Translations under genes and position numbers: made by a program | Assembly: GCA_964247055.1 (NCBI GenBank) | Contig: OZ176055.1 | Coordinates: forward strand, 1,612,001-1,676,000 | Direction of reading: 5' to 3' | DNA: 64,000 nucleotides | DNA from: Paragordius varius | Taxonomy: Eukaryota > Nematomorpha | Notes under the pieces: model-generated | What the model was told of the DNA's origin: nothing | Databases searched by the model: none | What the model saw: only the letters and a program-made list of their open reading frames with translations | In this document: in pieces, positions 1 through 11,450 of the stretch | Numbering within the stretch: position 1 is the first letter of the stretch | Layout of the letters: the number at the start of each line of letters is the position of its first letter

Positions 1-69
1 TATGATAAACTTTATTTTAAAAAAGTTAGCTAAGGCCTATAATGGCCTTTTCTCATTTAAAATATAATA

Positions 70-736
70 TTATTTTAAAATTGGAAAAAAAGTTGAGTAA
101 ATTTTCCCACTAATAAGGGGGTTAATGAGCGAAGGATGGCTACATCGAAAACTTTTAATTGCTCTGCGTAAGGCTAACAGGGATTGAAATCCGTTTTAGA
201 TCGATTTAATTCGTTTTATAATATAAATATAAAAATACCTAATTTTTCAATGTATGCCTGGTAACTGGGAGGGGATTGTCCAGGTACAACTTTCTGCAAA
301 GCTTCGCATCGTTTCATAAGAACCTGATTACAACTTACTAAAAATATACGTAAAAATCAAAATTTACAGTCAAAACGTTAAAATAAAGAGACAAATTTAG
401 TTTTTGAAAAGACAACCCATGCTTTTTTAAATATTTTTTAAAATGCGAAATAGAAAATGCAATTTTATTAAAACAATGTGATTAGATAGTTAAATTAGCA
501 AAAATTATGCTTTAAAAAGGTATGGTTGTCTTCTCAAAAAATATATTTGTGTATTATTTTTTACAATTCTCTTGTATGATTTTAATTTTTACTGTAATAT
601 TGGATTTAAACTGATGCAGATATACTATAAAATTCATACCATTTTGTTGGGAAAGATTATTAGCAGTGCATAGACCGGCTTGAAAGATAGTGATGAAGAA
701 GCTTAAAGCTAAAACTCCTTTACAAAATAGGCCCAT
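70..736 (-). CDS. Small secreted protein, 3 exons, unrecognised family
   Basis: Exons on the minus strand are 736-640, 337-239 and 173-70. Both introns have GT...AG ends and are phase 1, and the joined length is 300 nt (99 residues plus stop). Residues 1 to about 25 form a classic signal peptide starting MGLFCKGVLALSFF, with likely cleavage near LCTA/N. The mature part is short, about 74 residues, with cysteines in SCNQ, KRCE and FRCS, and reads as helical and basic (VLMKRCEALQKVVPG, then AYIEKL, then ALRRAIKSF). An in-frame upstream ATG at 787 is possible, but the ATG at 736 gives the better signal peptide. A minus-strand AATAAA at 16-11 could be the polyadenylation signal. No family is recognised. 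The splice model rests on phase and open frame, without homology support. Confidence 0.5.
380..600. mobile_element. Degenerate MITE-B copy in intron 1 of the secreted-protein gene
   Basis: The right end keeps the family signature (tatggttgtctt, then a TTTTAATTTTTACTGTA-like terminus), and the left end shows the matching inverted agacaaccca. Both ends are worn. It lies between exons 1 and 2 of the minus-strand gene. Confidence 0.4.
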
Positions 737-2383
737 GTTCTTTTTGAAATGAAAATTCAAAAAAAAATTTAGAAATGAAGTTATCATGACTACAACTGAA
801 TTTAAATAGATTTTTTTGGAGTTGTTTTTTTTTTCAGACACGTTACTCAGTGTTGTATTTATTTTTCCAAAACAGAGTAATTATTACAGGTAATAGCTAA
901 CTATTTTTTAAAAAATAAAACGCTTATTTTATATATTATATATAAATGAAAGTATACTATTTTAGTTTCACAGTACCCAGAAATGTTTTTCTATTGTTTG
1001 TTTGTAAAACAAGAACAACAGCGTTGAGAGAGAGAGAGAGGGAATGATTAAAATTATAAATAAAATAATTTGAGAAATTCTTTATATATACTAGCAAAAA
1101 AATTTAACAAAATAATAATATATTATGAGATATTTTAAGACCAGCGTATCAAATAGTGAAAATATCTCAAATGATAATAAACCGTAATTGTCAAATTTTT
1201 TTTTAAATTATCCTTGATTATCCCTAATTTTCACCTTCTTCCCGATTTCGATTTTCTCTTAATATTTTAAAAACTAGGTCGTCAACATATTAAAACTTTT
1301 GCGGCAAAACGCTGGTCTAAGCTACCTCATAAAAAAAATTTTGTTAAAAGAAACTAACCCTCTTTTTTTGCATACAGTGTATATATACGATTTTATTAAT
1401 TTTGATTAATCTAGCCTTGTGAGCATGATCGCTCTATTATGACAACTATAAAATTTACATGTAGCAGAAAGGTTTTTTCGCTTATAATAATAATTAATTC
1501 ATAAAATAAACACGAGTGTTGATATTTTGGACAACTGTTTAGGTAACTGATTTTTCTAACAAAACAAATTTAAACAGCTTTAAACTAAAAAAACAGTTTG
1601 TAAATCAACTATTTGTTCGGATTTGTAACTATAAAATCATATGGCAAATGAAAAATTTGTGGTATTTCTAGGCACCTATTTAAGCTGTGTTTAACCACAT
1701 CTCTTGAGGAAAAAAATGGGTATTGATTGGGAAATTATTTGTACAAAAATTTATACAAAACTTTTCAAAGGCAATCAATAATGTGATGTAAAAAACCTCT
1801 TATAAACAATATTCGGTATAATATATATGTATATTAAACTTTAAGCAGCAATTAACTTTATATTTACTTTCTAAACTTCTATAAAGTTGTGTTAAATGAT
1901 GGCAATAAATTATTAAGACAAACTAAAAATTATACCATGTTCACTAGCTGAGCCCTATCATGCGTCGCCTGACTTAGTCTAAACAATTTAATAATGGAGT
2001 GTTCGGCAATAATTTGAAATAAAAAATGAATAATTAAAATATTAGAAATCTTAGCATATATCAACAAAATTGTAATTACCTCTATACATAAGTTTTTTTT
2101 CCAATTTATAGTTTTTGGTACACATCCTATAAAATTATTTCAAAAATTTTGTTCAAAAACATTTGGGAACGTGGAGGCTAAGTTATAACGGTGGCTTTTT
2201 TATGATCTTTTTCTTTTAAAGTTTACAATTAATATTTTTAATATAGATTAGGTCGATAACAATATTTTTATCTCATGTCTGTGCACATTTATGGGAAAAA
2301 ATTTTTTGGTTTTTTTAACTGACAGGTAATGCCAACTTATTGTTTCAATTAATGTTTTAGATCGATTTGCAGTAAGCCTTTCT
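737..2383. other. AT-rich DNA upstream of the secreted-protein gene
   Basis: This stretch would hold the promoter and 5' UTR of the minus-strand secreted-protein gene. It contains a short (GA)n run near 1026 and otherwise only AT-rich sequence with stops in all frames. I see no convincing exon, RNA gene or complete repeat. Confidence 0.4.
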
Positions 2384-3269
2384 TACGTTGCGCCAGTATT
2401 TTAATTTTGACTGTAATTAAAAAGATTTATAGTGAGATCTACAGTTAGCCTTATATTTTCTACCTCTAAAATTTTTCAACTTTTTGTAATTATAATCCTA
2501 AAATAATCGCTACTCAACAATATAAAAACGAACTAATTTTACATTACCAATCAAAATTATTTTTTCATGGTTAAAAAATCCTATTTTATAATTTGAAAGT
2601 AGACAATATTTTGCTTTTTAATAGGTATTGTTGCCTATATATCCTATAAATCAAATTAGCTAATATATTTAGCTAAGGTATATTTGATAAATTATATGCT
2701 ATCTGCAAGTAGAAATAAATTACATGAGTGAATTATACAATGTTGTTGGAGTATTAACCGGAAACAAAGTCAGCGTTTTCATTATTTCAGTAACATGTTA
2801 ATAAGTAATGTGTTATACAGGTAGGTATCCATCTATTATCCAGACAAGAAAATAAGATATTAGTCATAACAATGTATATATCTAATGTTTGTTTATTTAG
2901 CAATGGGCTAGTTATACTTTGAAAGATAATAAAATTTATATTATATAAAATAATATTAGTTTAATATTATTTCTAGAGGTAAAACTAAGATAAGGGTAGT
3001 TGTAATATTTCTTTATCTTTAGATTTTGTATAAAAAAATTTAGTACCTAAAAGATAAAATTTGAGCTATAATCGATGATACTACTTAAGATACCCCATAT
3101 ATAGTTAAATAGAATGTTTTTAGTTTTATTCGGTTAAAATTATATACTTTGATGCTAATTTTGACATAACAATATTTTAATTTTATTGGCATTATCGTAT
3201 GATAATCATTGCACTGCGCACAAAGTTGGGCGCCTAAAAAATATGCAAATGAAATCTATATATTATGGT

Positions 3270-4465
3270 GATGAAATGATGATGTCGTGGTGCTTTTGGT
3301 TTTGAGGTTTACGAGTGATATAAAAAAGTTATTTGCACTTTTGTGGTAAATTGCTCGATATCGTAATAGCGCACATTATGTTAAATAAAAATCATTTGGT
3401 AAAAGCCGAATGCTTTATTCCAAAAATACCATTAAGATATATGATATACTTTATTTAAAAAGTAAAACAAAAATATATTTTTATTTTTAAACCTATCTAT
3501 GCTTCAAAATGTTTGGCTCCCTCCAGGGTAGTTATGGTCAAAATAAAATACTCCGAGGCTTTGCGATATGAATTTTCTAAAGATTATGACATCAAAAAAG
3601 TATTTTGCATACTTTGTTTTAAAATTTTTTGTTATAAAATTGTTGAACCGTAATTCCTATTATCTTGAAGCACGAGGAGAGCGTATATATAATTAGATCA
3701 TGGCTTACTATCATTTTTGATTAAATATGTTTTTATTTGTTAAATATAAATTGTTTTTATTCAGTCAGATTTCACAAACGTTTAAGGTAAATTTTCAGCC
3801 TTCGTGTATGGAAAAATATGTTTTTATATTATCTTAAAGCGTTTTTATACCAATAATTCATGCAGAGGCGTAGCTAGGGCGAGGAATGGGCTAATGCACC
3901 GGATGTTAAAGGGGCTCCGAATTATATTTTATTTTTATATCAAAAAAATAGGTATTTTAAAATTATTATTTTAAATAATGCATAATAACACCAATTTATG
4001 AGTGGCCATTGACCATGATTAAAATTTTACTTTTAAAAAAAGCTAGATGTTGGGAGGGGGAGGGGCGCGATCACAGATTCCACCGGGCGCCAGATATGCA
4101 AGCTACGCCACTGCCATGCTTCAAAATAGTATAGCGCTTCAAGATAAAATTTTGCTAAAAATTAAAACTTGGAACAAAGTCCTTTTTTAAAATATTTTTT
4201 TTCATGTCATAATATACCACCTTTTGGTTTTTATCGCAATCCGGAGCCAACGTATTAAATTTTAAATTAATATAAATATGGTTCTTACTTTATAAATATG
4301 ATATAAATTTTAATGATAAGGAATTAATTATTTAGCCTTCAACAAAAATTTAGCATAATGTGAGCTAATTTTGCGATTTTTCGATGTGAGGCAATTAACA
4401 CAAAAGTGCTTATGACTTTCTTAAATTCACAAAGCCAAAAACCAAAAGCACTATGGATAATCTTG
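3270..4465. repeat. Fold-back palindromic repeat, copy 1
   Basis: The left arm starts near ggtgcttttggttttgagg and runs through the marker words cacttttgtggtaaa and atgctttattcca. The right arm carries their reverse complements (catgcttcaaaatagta, acacaaaagtgc, aaaaaccaaaagcacta). A hAT-like element interrupts the right arm at 3863-4113. Confidence 0.65.
3863..4113. mobile_element. hAT-like nonautonomous element, copy 1
   Basis: The termini are cagaggcgtagcta and agctacgccactg, near-perfect inverted repeats. The interior is GC-richer and has no open frame. A better copy at 6802-7068 sits at the corresponding point of the second duplication unit, so the insertion came before the duplication. 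Confidence 0.6.
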
Positions 4466-4745
4466 ATACATTTTAGAGAAATTATACAGACAAAACGGAG
4501 AAACAAGACAAATATTATTAAGCAACTATACTTTTTTAAACTTTTATTTTTCCTATATAAATTATTTGATTGCGACTGATGTATATTATTAATTGTTTTA
4601 ACACATCTCTTATTCATACTTTGCCATTAAAAACAATAACTTATATTAAAAAAAAAGAACTGAAATTTTTGAAAAAAAAAATTTTTGCCTATAAATTTTA
4701 CGTTTCGTCCGCATAATATAATTGATCTGAAAATTTTTTACACCC
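4466..4745. mobile_element. Degenerate MITE-B copy
   Basis: It begins gaaattatacagacaaaacgg and ends with a diverged ttttacgtttcgtccgcataat. These are the inner parts of the MITE-B inverted termini. The same copy recurs in duplication unit 2 at 9865 onward. Confidence 0.5.
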
Positions 4746-6269
4746 GATTTTGTGCGTTGTATAAATATATAAAAAAATCATGGTACTTTTTTGTGTTATA
4801 AGCATGATTTAATAAAAAAAAGATAAATTAACTTTATTGTAATTACAAAAATTTAGTGCATATTATTTTTCAAGATAATCGAGTGTCGCGATATTTAATA
4901 TGACTACACAAACAAAATATATCCTTATATTCTGAAAAATGTATTATCGGTTTAAATTTAATCAGCTTTAAATTTATGGTAATTAAACAAAATTAGAAAA
5001 TCTCAAATTTAACGCCCATCATATTAATTTTTTAAAGTTAGGAGTAATATAATCACTCGCTTCAGTAAATGGGTCTAGATTTTAAATTAGGCTTAATACC
5101 TTAAATATTTTTTAAGATATTCACATTTCACATGGATAAAAACTACCCCCAAAAGATCATGAAGTGTTAAGCCAATTAAAGATCACACTAAAAAAATTAT
5201 CATAAAATAAAATGTTAAAAAAATAGCCATTAGAGCCTGATTAATTCTCCAACTATATATATGATTGAGTATGTTACCAATCTACATCTCTATTGCTTCT
5301 ACAAAACGATAGGGTTTTTATTTTAATAAATCAATAAATATAACTGTCTTTTTATTCTTACGTTACGCCAGTATAATTTCAATTTTAACTGTAATTTAAA
5401 AGATTTATTGGCCGGGAATATACAGTGGGCCTTATATTTATGCGCCTCTAATAGTATTTTACTTTATGTAATTAATACCTTAAATAACCGCTTTTTACTC
5501 AAACTATATTTTATTAACCAACTAAATTCATGGTTATTCAAAAATCTGATTTTAAAATTTGGAAGTAGCCATTATTTCGCTTTCTATTATATGTGTTGGC
5601 TATATATCCTAAGTTATTTTCAAAAACTTTTAACCTTTAAAATTTCATCCAAGATATTTTTTATTTTATAAATAAAATTAGCTAATAAAATATATTTAGC
5701 TAAGGTATATTGGATAAATTATATGCTATCTACAAGTCGAAATTAATTACATGAGATCGTTATACAATGTTTGATTTGTTTGATTAATCGGAAACAACGT
5801 CAGCGTTTTCATTATTTCAGTAACATCTTAGTATAATAATGTAATATACAGGAGTATCTATCTATTATCCAGACAAGAAAATAAGATATTAGTCATAACA
5901 AGGTATGTATCTAATGTTTGTTTTTTTAGCAATGGGCTAGTTACCTTTTGAAAGATAATAAAATTTATATTAAAAATAATATTAGTTTAATATTATTTTT
6001 AGAGGTAAAACTAAGATAAAGGGTAGTTGTAATATTCTTTTTATAGTATTGTATAAAAAAATTTAACGTACCTAAAAGATAAAATTTGAGCTATAACTGA
6101 TCATACTACATAAGATACCTCATAAATAGTTAAACAGAATGTTGATTTTTATTCGGTTCAAATTTAAACTTTAATGCTAATTTTGACATAACAATATTTT
6201 AATTTTATTGACATTATCGTATGATAATCATTACACTGCGCACAAAATTGGCCGCCTAAAAAATATCCA

Positions 6270-7450
6270 GATGAAATCTATAAAAGTTATTTGCACTTTT
6301 GTGGTAAATTGCTCGATATTGTAGTAGCGCACAGTATGTTTAATAAAAATAAATTATTAAAAACCGAATGCTTTATTCCAAAATTTTTGGCTCCCTCAAG
6401 GGTAGTTTTTGTTAAAATAAATAAATAAGCTGAGGTTTTGCGATAGGAACTTTTTAAATGATAAAGATTATGACATCAAAAAAGTATTTTGCATACTTTG
6501 TTTTAAAATTTTTTGTTAATAAATTGTTGAACCGTAATTCATACTAAATTGAAGCATGATGGAAGCGGTACAAAAACTCCTTAAGTTATTGTAAACATTA
6601 TATAATTTATGTTAAACATTACTATCATTTTTGATTAAAAATATATTCGTATATAATTTTATGTTAAATATAATTGTTTTTATTCAGTTTAATTTCAGAT
6701 CAAACGCTTAAATTTATGAGGTGATAGATATGTTTAGCATCGATTTGTATAAATAAATGTTTTTATAGTATCTTAAAGCGTTTTTATACCGTTCCATCAT
6801 GCAAAGGCTTAGGAGGGAGGAAAGGGGGGATGATGCACCGGGCGCCATATAGGGGCGTCGAATTAAATTTTTTTTTAATTTTATATAAAAAAATAGGTAT
6901 TTTAAAGTTAATATTTTAAATATTGCATAAAATCACTCATTTATAAGTGGTCTTTGACCACGGTTAAAATTTGATTATTTTTATAAAATGCAAGGGGTTG
7001 CATGGAGAGCGAGGGGGATCCATCACAATTTCCTGCACCGGGCCCCAGAAATGCAAGCTATGCCACTGCCATCATGCTTCAAAATAGTTGCGCTTCAACA
7101 AAATTTTGTTAAAAAATTAAAACTTAGAACAAAGTTTTGTAAAATATTTTTTTGATGTTAATCTACATTTTAATTCTTATCGCAAAACGGCTTTTGGTGT
7201 TTATTTGAAAAACAATATGGGACCAAAAATTTAAACTTTTGCACCCTTAAAAAATATTTTTTTGATATAATTTCGCTTTTTAATAGTATATCCTAATTAT
7301 ATTATTAAAATTTTTTGGATTGAAGCATTTAGCGCTTTCGATATTTATTTATTAGCTTAATGTTGGCAAATTTTGCGCTTTTTTTATACGGACAATCAAA
7401 GTGCGATTTCTTATATTACAAGTAAGGCTAACAACCAACACCATGGATCT
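6270..7450. repeat. Fold-back palindromic repeat, copy 2
   Basis: Left-arm marker words (ttatttgcacttttgtgg, ccgaatgctttattcca) and right-arm reverse complements (catgcttcaaaatagttg, ccaacaccatgg) are both present. The first part of the left arm is lost compared with copy 1. A hAT-like element sits in it at 6802-7068. Confidence 0.6.
6802..7068. mobile_element. hAT-like nonautonomous element with 8-bp target duplication
   Basis: The element is flanked by CCATCATG at 6794-6801 and again at 7069-7076. Its ends are caaaggcttagg and aagctatgccactg. The empty site (tttccatcatgcttcaaaa) survives in other fold-back copies, which confirms the 8-bp duplication expected of hAT elements. The interior has no coding capacity. 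Confidence 0.7.
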
Positions 7451-7784
7451 TGCTAAATATATTTATCAGAATTAATTATAACGGGATATTTTTTGTGCCC
7501 ATTAAGTTATTGTCATTAGTTTTAAGAAAACTTCCAAATAGGGGTATATTAAGGTAATGGAAAATGCAAATATAGCACAGCGGATGGTATAAAATATGTT
7601 TAATGATAATGTTTTTTTGATAATTGAATGCCGATTAAGATGCGGATAAGCATTTTAAATTTTTGTCACATTCAAATTTAAAACAATAAGTCGGTAAATT
7701 TTATGTTTAACAAAAAATTTAATAAAAAGTGATAATAATATTTTTAAATTGATGGTTAAAACGGTACGAAAAATTGTAATTATA

Positions 7785-8400
7785 TATACAGTGCACAAAA
7801 TAACCTGTATTTTGTGATAAAAAAAGTCTTCAGGATTTCCATGCTTACTTTGATTTTGGGGCTGACGAGAAAGTTGTTTTTACTAAGTGCTCCATATTAA
7901 AATATTGCAAAATTAGTGAACATTCAAAATTATAATTTTTTAGTGAAATGCTTTCCAAAAAATATTACTAAAATATAATATAAACTATATTTATAAGCAA
8001 AATATTTTTATAAAATTTAAGATGTGGGCTCCCTAAATCCAAATTGTTGGTCCCCTCCAAAATATGGATAAACGCAAAAATGCTGAGATTTTGCGATAAG
8101 AATTTTTATGTGGTAGATCATGGCATCAGAAAAAATATTTGACATAATTTGGGTTTAAAACCGCTTTAAGATATTTAAATCTATTATGTATTAAAAATTA
8201 TATAGTATCCACAGCTTAGCGTTTTTTTAAAAAAGCTATACCATTCTAGAATGAAAAATGTGCGAGTTTCGGAGCCAATGTAAATTTTAAATTAATATAA
8301 ATATGGTTCTTATTTTATAAATATAGTATCTTTTGCGATTTTTCGATGAAACACAAAGCCGAAAACCAAAAACACTATGAATAATCTTGATACATTTTAA
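7785..8400. repeat. Fold-back palindromic repeat, copy 3, centre deleted
   Basis: The left arm starts near acagtgcacaaaataacc and keeps gctttccaaaaaatatta and aacgcaaaaatgctgaga. The right arm jumps to cggagccaatg and ends with ccaaaaacactatgaataa. The middle third is missing. Confidence 0.55.
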
Positions 8401-8489
8401 AAAATATATACAGTAAAATTAATGTGACCAGATATTTTAAACTTTGACGCAGTACAAATTTAAAACATACTTCGCTGTTTTTACACCAT

Positions 8490-9290
8490 CGGTGTGGTAT
8501 ATAACACAGTTTCCACAAAAAATATCATGATGAAATAAAATATTCTGATAGGAAATATCAGGATTTTCATGGTGCTTTTGGTTATAACCTTTATTATTGA
8601 AGAAAGTTAATAACACTTAAGTGGTAAGTGTTCCGCATAAAATTGCAAAAGGTGCGCAATTTCAAACATATTTTTTGGTGAAAACTAAATACTTTATTTT
8701 AAAAAATATCACTAAAATATAACATAAACTCATATAAAAGGCAAAACAATATTTTTATAAATTTAAAATTGTTAGGGGGCTCTGAAAGTCCCAAATTTTT
8801 TGGCTCTTTTAAAACAGATTGTTCTTAAAAAAGCACAAAAATCCGACATTGTGCAATTATTTCAAATATATGCTAAATTATGATATCAACTATTCGAAAT
8901 TTAATTTTTTACAAAAATTTGTTGAAGAGTTCATACTATTTTGAGGACGATGGAAATATTTATATATATAATCCGATAGTGCTAAACATTTTGAATTTTG
9001 ATTTAAATAATCGTTCGTTTTCAAATTTATGTTAAATTAAAATTGTGTCTTTTTACAAAAATTCACCAAAATCAAGCAAACAAAGCTTCAAATCAAAATT
9101 CTCAACCTATAGTAATGTTAATCATCATCTAATTATTAAAAAAGAGGTTTTATAAAGCGTTAGACCGTTTCCATCATGCTTAACATAGTTTGAAGTACGC
9201 TTCAACAAAATATCTCTAATTTGTTTAAGCAAAAAAAAGAAAACTGTTAAAAATTAAAGTTTAGGAAAATTTTGTTATAACATACATCCC
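8490..9290. repeat. Fold-back palindromic repeat, copy 4, inside the MULE-like element
   Basis: Left-arm words tttcatggtgcttttggt, ccaaattttttggctctttt and gctaaattatgatatcaac are present. The right arm includes accgtttccatcatgctt and gaagtacgcttcaacaaaa. The outer right arm is lost. Confidence 0.55.
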
Positions 9291-9454
9291 ACCTAATGAG
9301 TATGGAAACATAAAAATTCTTAATTTTTACGAAAAAAAGGTTATTTCGAAATCATATGCCATATATAATAAATTTTAAATAATAGTTACGAGAATAACAA
9401 TTTTTTATATAATTTTCCGTTTGAAAATTATAACAAATAAGAAACTTTCTAAAC

Positions 9455-9739
9455 TTGATCAAACATTTATTAAATAATAAATTAATGTTAATTTCGGAAG
9501 CCCTGTCTGAAAGAGCCATTAGCCTGGATCTTACGGTGGTGTCCGAGATTTATAGTTTCGCCACTGCGCGAAAGGCTGCAACGAAAAGCGGTTTGACCGA
9601 AATAAAATCCAATTTTGTGTATAATTCGAGCAGAAATATTAACCAATTAAAAATAGGACAATCTTGTTTTTTACCCCAAAATGAACCATTTCTTTACAAA
9701 TTATGGGGTTATTTTTACAGAGGGTATTTGAATAAATAA
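9455..9739 (+). other. Unexplained coding-like fragment inside the MULE-like element
   Basis: An open stretch of 94 codons in which about 9490-9615 is clearly GC-richer than its surroundings. It reads SEALSERAISLDLTVVSEI, then YSFATARKAATKSGLTEIKS, a composition unlike the local A/T-driven spurious frames. It has no ATG at its open end, and no family is recognised. It may be a captured host exon or a transposase remnant. Confidence 0.3.
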
Positions 9740-9864
9740 AAGGTATATAATATATATTCATAATTTTTAAATTTCAAAAAGCGGTACAAAAGTGGACGCA
9801 GTACAGTCACAGTTATTTTCTGAAAATCCAGTACTGTACTGCGAAAAACTATCTGGTCACTTTA

Positions 9865-10125
9865 AGTAAAATTGAAATTATACAGACAAAACGGAAAAAC
9901 ATAAAGAGAACCATATTTTTAAAACTTTTATATTTACTACATAGATAATTTGATTATTGTAAAATATATAATTAATTGTTTTATCTTATTCATATTTTTC
10001 CATTAAAAACAATGACTTATATTAAAAAAGGAACTGAATACTTTTGTCAAAAAAATTTTGCCTATTACTTCAACGTTTCATCTGCATAATGTAATTGATC
10101 TGGAAATTTTTCACACCCTATTTTG
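9865..10125. mobile_element. MITE-B copy, right part, split by the MULE-like insertion
   Basis: It starts agtaaaattgaaattatac and continues through the family body to ttttgtgctctgtgt. The missing outer end is at 8411-8420, on the other side of the 8421-9864 insertion. Confidence 0.5.
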
Positions 10126-10446
10126 TGCTCTGTGTAAATATATAAAAAATCATGGCACTTTTTTGTGTTATGAGGATTTAATCAAAAAAAATTAACTTTA
10201 TTGTGACAAAATTTAGTGCATATTATGTTTCATAAAGATCGAGTGTTCGCGATATTTTTTATATATGACAGGCCTTACAAACAAGATATATCCTTATATT
10301 CTGAAAAATGTATTATCGGTTTAAACTTAATAAGCTTTAAATTTATGGTAATTAGACAAAATTGGAAAATCTCAAATTTAACGCCCATCGTATTTATTTT
10401 TTAAAGTTAGGAATAATATAATCACTCGCTTTAATGAATGGGTCTA

Positions 10447-11450
10447 GAGTGTGTTGGAAAGGAGTGTCCAGGACAAATGTCTTGAGGGCTGCTTTGATAA
10501 TTTTTTATTTTTTTATTATATTAGCTGATGAATTTTTAAGGATTTGCAAAATATTGAATGTGTTTTTTCTTCCCTCCTGATTTGATTTATGCACAGAATC
10601 ATTATTCACAATTCTTAATTTCCTCAACATAAAGAACGCATTGGTGATCTTACTCTATGCAATCTCCGATACGCTGCTGATACGGTTCTCTTGACGGAAT
10701 CATCCGGACATGATTTACATCTTAAATAGACTTACAGTGAAAGCAAGTTTGATGGGTCTGAAGCTAAACCCATCTAAATCTAAACTAAGGATCATCAACG
10801 TTCCCCAGATATAAATATCACTCAATTCCTCCTCCATCGACTTAACCGATCAATGCAAGTATTTAGGTTCAATAATTGCATTTGACGGCACTTCCTATCC
10901 CGACCAATGTGCACGGCTTGCTTTAGGGCGTGCTACAATGGGCAAGTTGTCCAGAATTTGGAACTCTTTGGTAATAAGAGTTTCAACCAAATTAGCCATC
11001 CTAAGCGATGGTTTACCCCGTCGCTATTTAGGGTTTGAGTCATGGGTTCGTTAATCTATTGACTAAGCCCGCAATGACTCATTTCGAATGTGGTGTTTCC
11101 GGAAAATTTTGGGTCTTTCCTGGAAAGCCTACATCTCCAATTCATATACATACTAAACTTCCTTATACCAGAATTTTTACTTTATGATCTGGTGATCTAC
11201 AATCAATTATAATATTTAGGCTACATTCTTCGATCCAATTCCATGAAAAAAAACATTATCCTTGGGTTAGTCGATGAGACTCGCAAAAGAGGCCGCCCTA
11301 AAAATTGGTTTCTCAATATTATTAAATCAATTACTAATCTTACCCTATCTCAAATAATATGAAAGTCACATCGTCTAGAATAGAATACACTTATTTATGA
11401 GAAAGCTAACAGTCGCAACGTGACTAGCTTCTTACAACACTCATAAATAC
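10447..11450 (+). mobile_element. LINE 3' fragment (endonuclease/reverse transcriptase type), decayed
   Basis: Conceptual translation in shifting frames recovers the RT catalytic region IGDLTLCNLRYAADTVLLTE at about 10640-10700. YAAD stands where YADD is expected. Further on are CKYLGSIIAFDGTSYPDQC, KLSRIWNSLVIRVSTKLAI, FRMWCFRKILGLSWK and the C-terminal TRKRGRPKNWFLNIIKSI. This order is typical of the 3' half of an L2/CR1- or RTE-like non-LTR element. The 5' part is absent, and several stops and frame changes show it is dead. It inserted at the gggtctag point of duplication unit 2. Confidence 0.7.

Larger units (their letters stand above)
2384..5075. repeat. Segmental duplication, unit 1
   Basis: Sequence from the cgccagtat motif at about 2390 onward is matched in the same order by 5363 onward. 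Shared stretches include the text around taccaatcaaaatt, cagcgttttcattatttcag, cagacaagaaaataag, the fold-back repeat with its hAT insertion, and the region up to gggtctag at about 5075. The copies differ by many substitutions and small gaps, so the duplication is old. Confidence 0.6.
8421..9864. mobile_element. DNA transposon with 9-bp target duplication, MULE-like (nonautonomous)
   Basis: The ends are aatgtgaccagata and tatctggtcactttta-like, inverted repeats matching over about 13 of 15 bases and then more loosely to gcagtac on both sides. AGTAAAATT flanks it at 8412-8420 and 9865-9873. The insertion split the outer end of a MITE-B copy whose halves rejoin exactly. A 9-bp (or 8-bp) duplication suggests Mutator-like, or possibly hAT. 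Inside are a fold-back copy (about 8490-9290) and a GC-richer open stretch at 9455-9739. No transposase was recognised. Confidence 0.65.
5363..10447. repeat. Segmental duplication, unit 2 (expanded by insertions)
   Basis: It is collinear with 2384-5075 but longer, because it holds an extra, centre-deleted fold-back copy (7785-8400) and a 1.44-kb element with terminal inverted repeats (8421-9864). The match resumes after that element with gaaattatacagacaaaacgg and ends at gggtctag, where a LINE fragment begins. Confidence 0.6.

Noticed and set aside
1026-1041. (GA)n run as a regulatory GAGA site
   Set aside because: A short simple repeat far from any supported start. No evidence of function.
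5408-5671. 88-codon open frame rich in L, F, Y, I
   Set aside because: It lies in duplication unit 2, and the matching stretch of unit 1 is full of stops. Composition follows the AT bias. No ATG, no conserved motif.
10216-10404. 62-codon open frame
   Set aside because: It is repeat sequence shared with 4850-5030, where the frame is not conserved.
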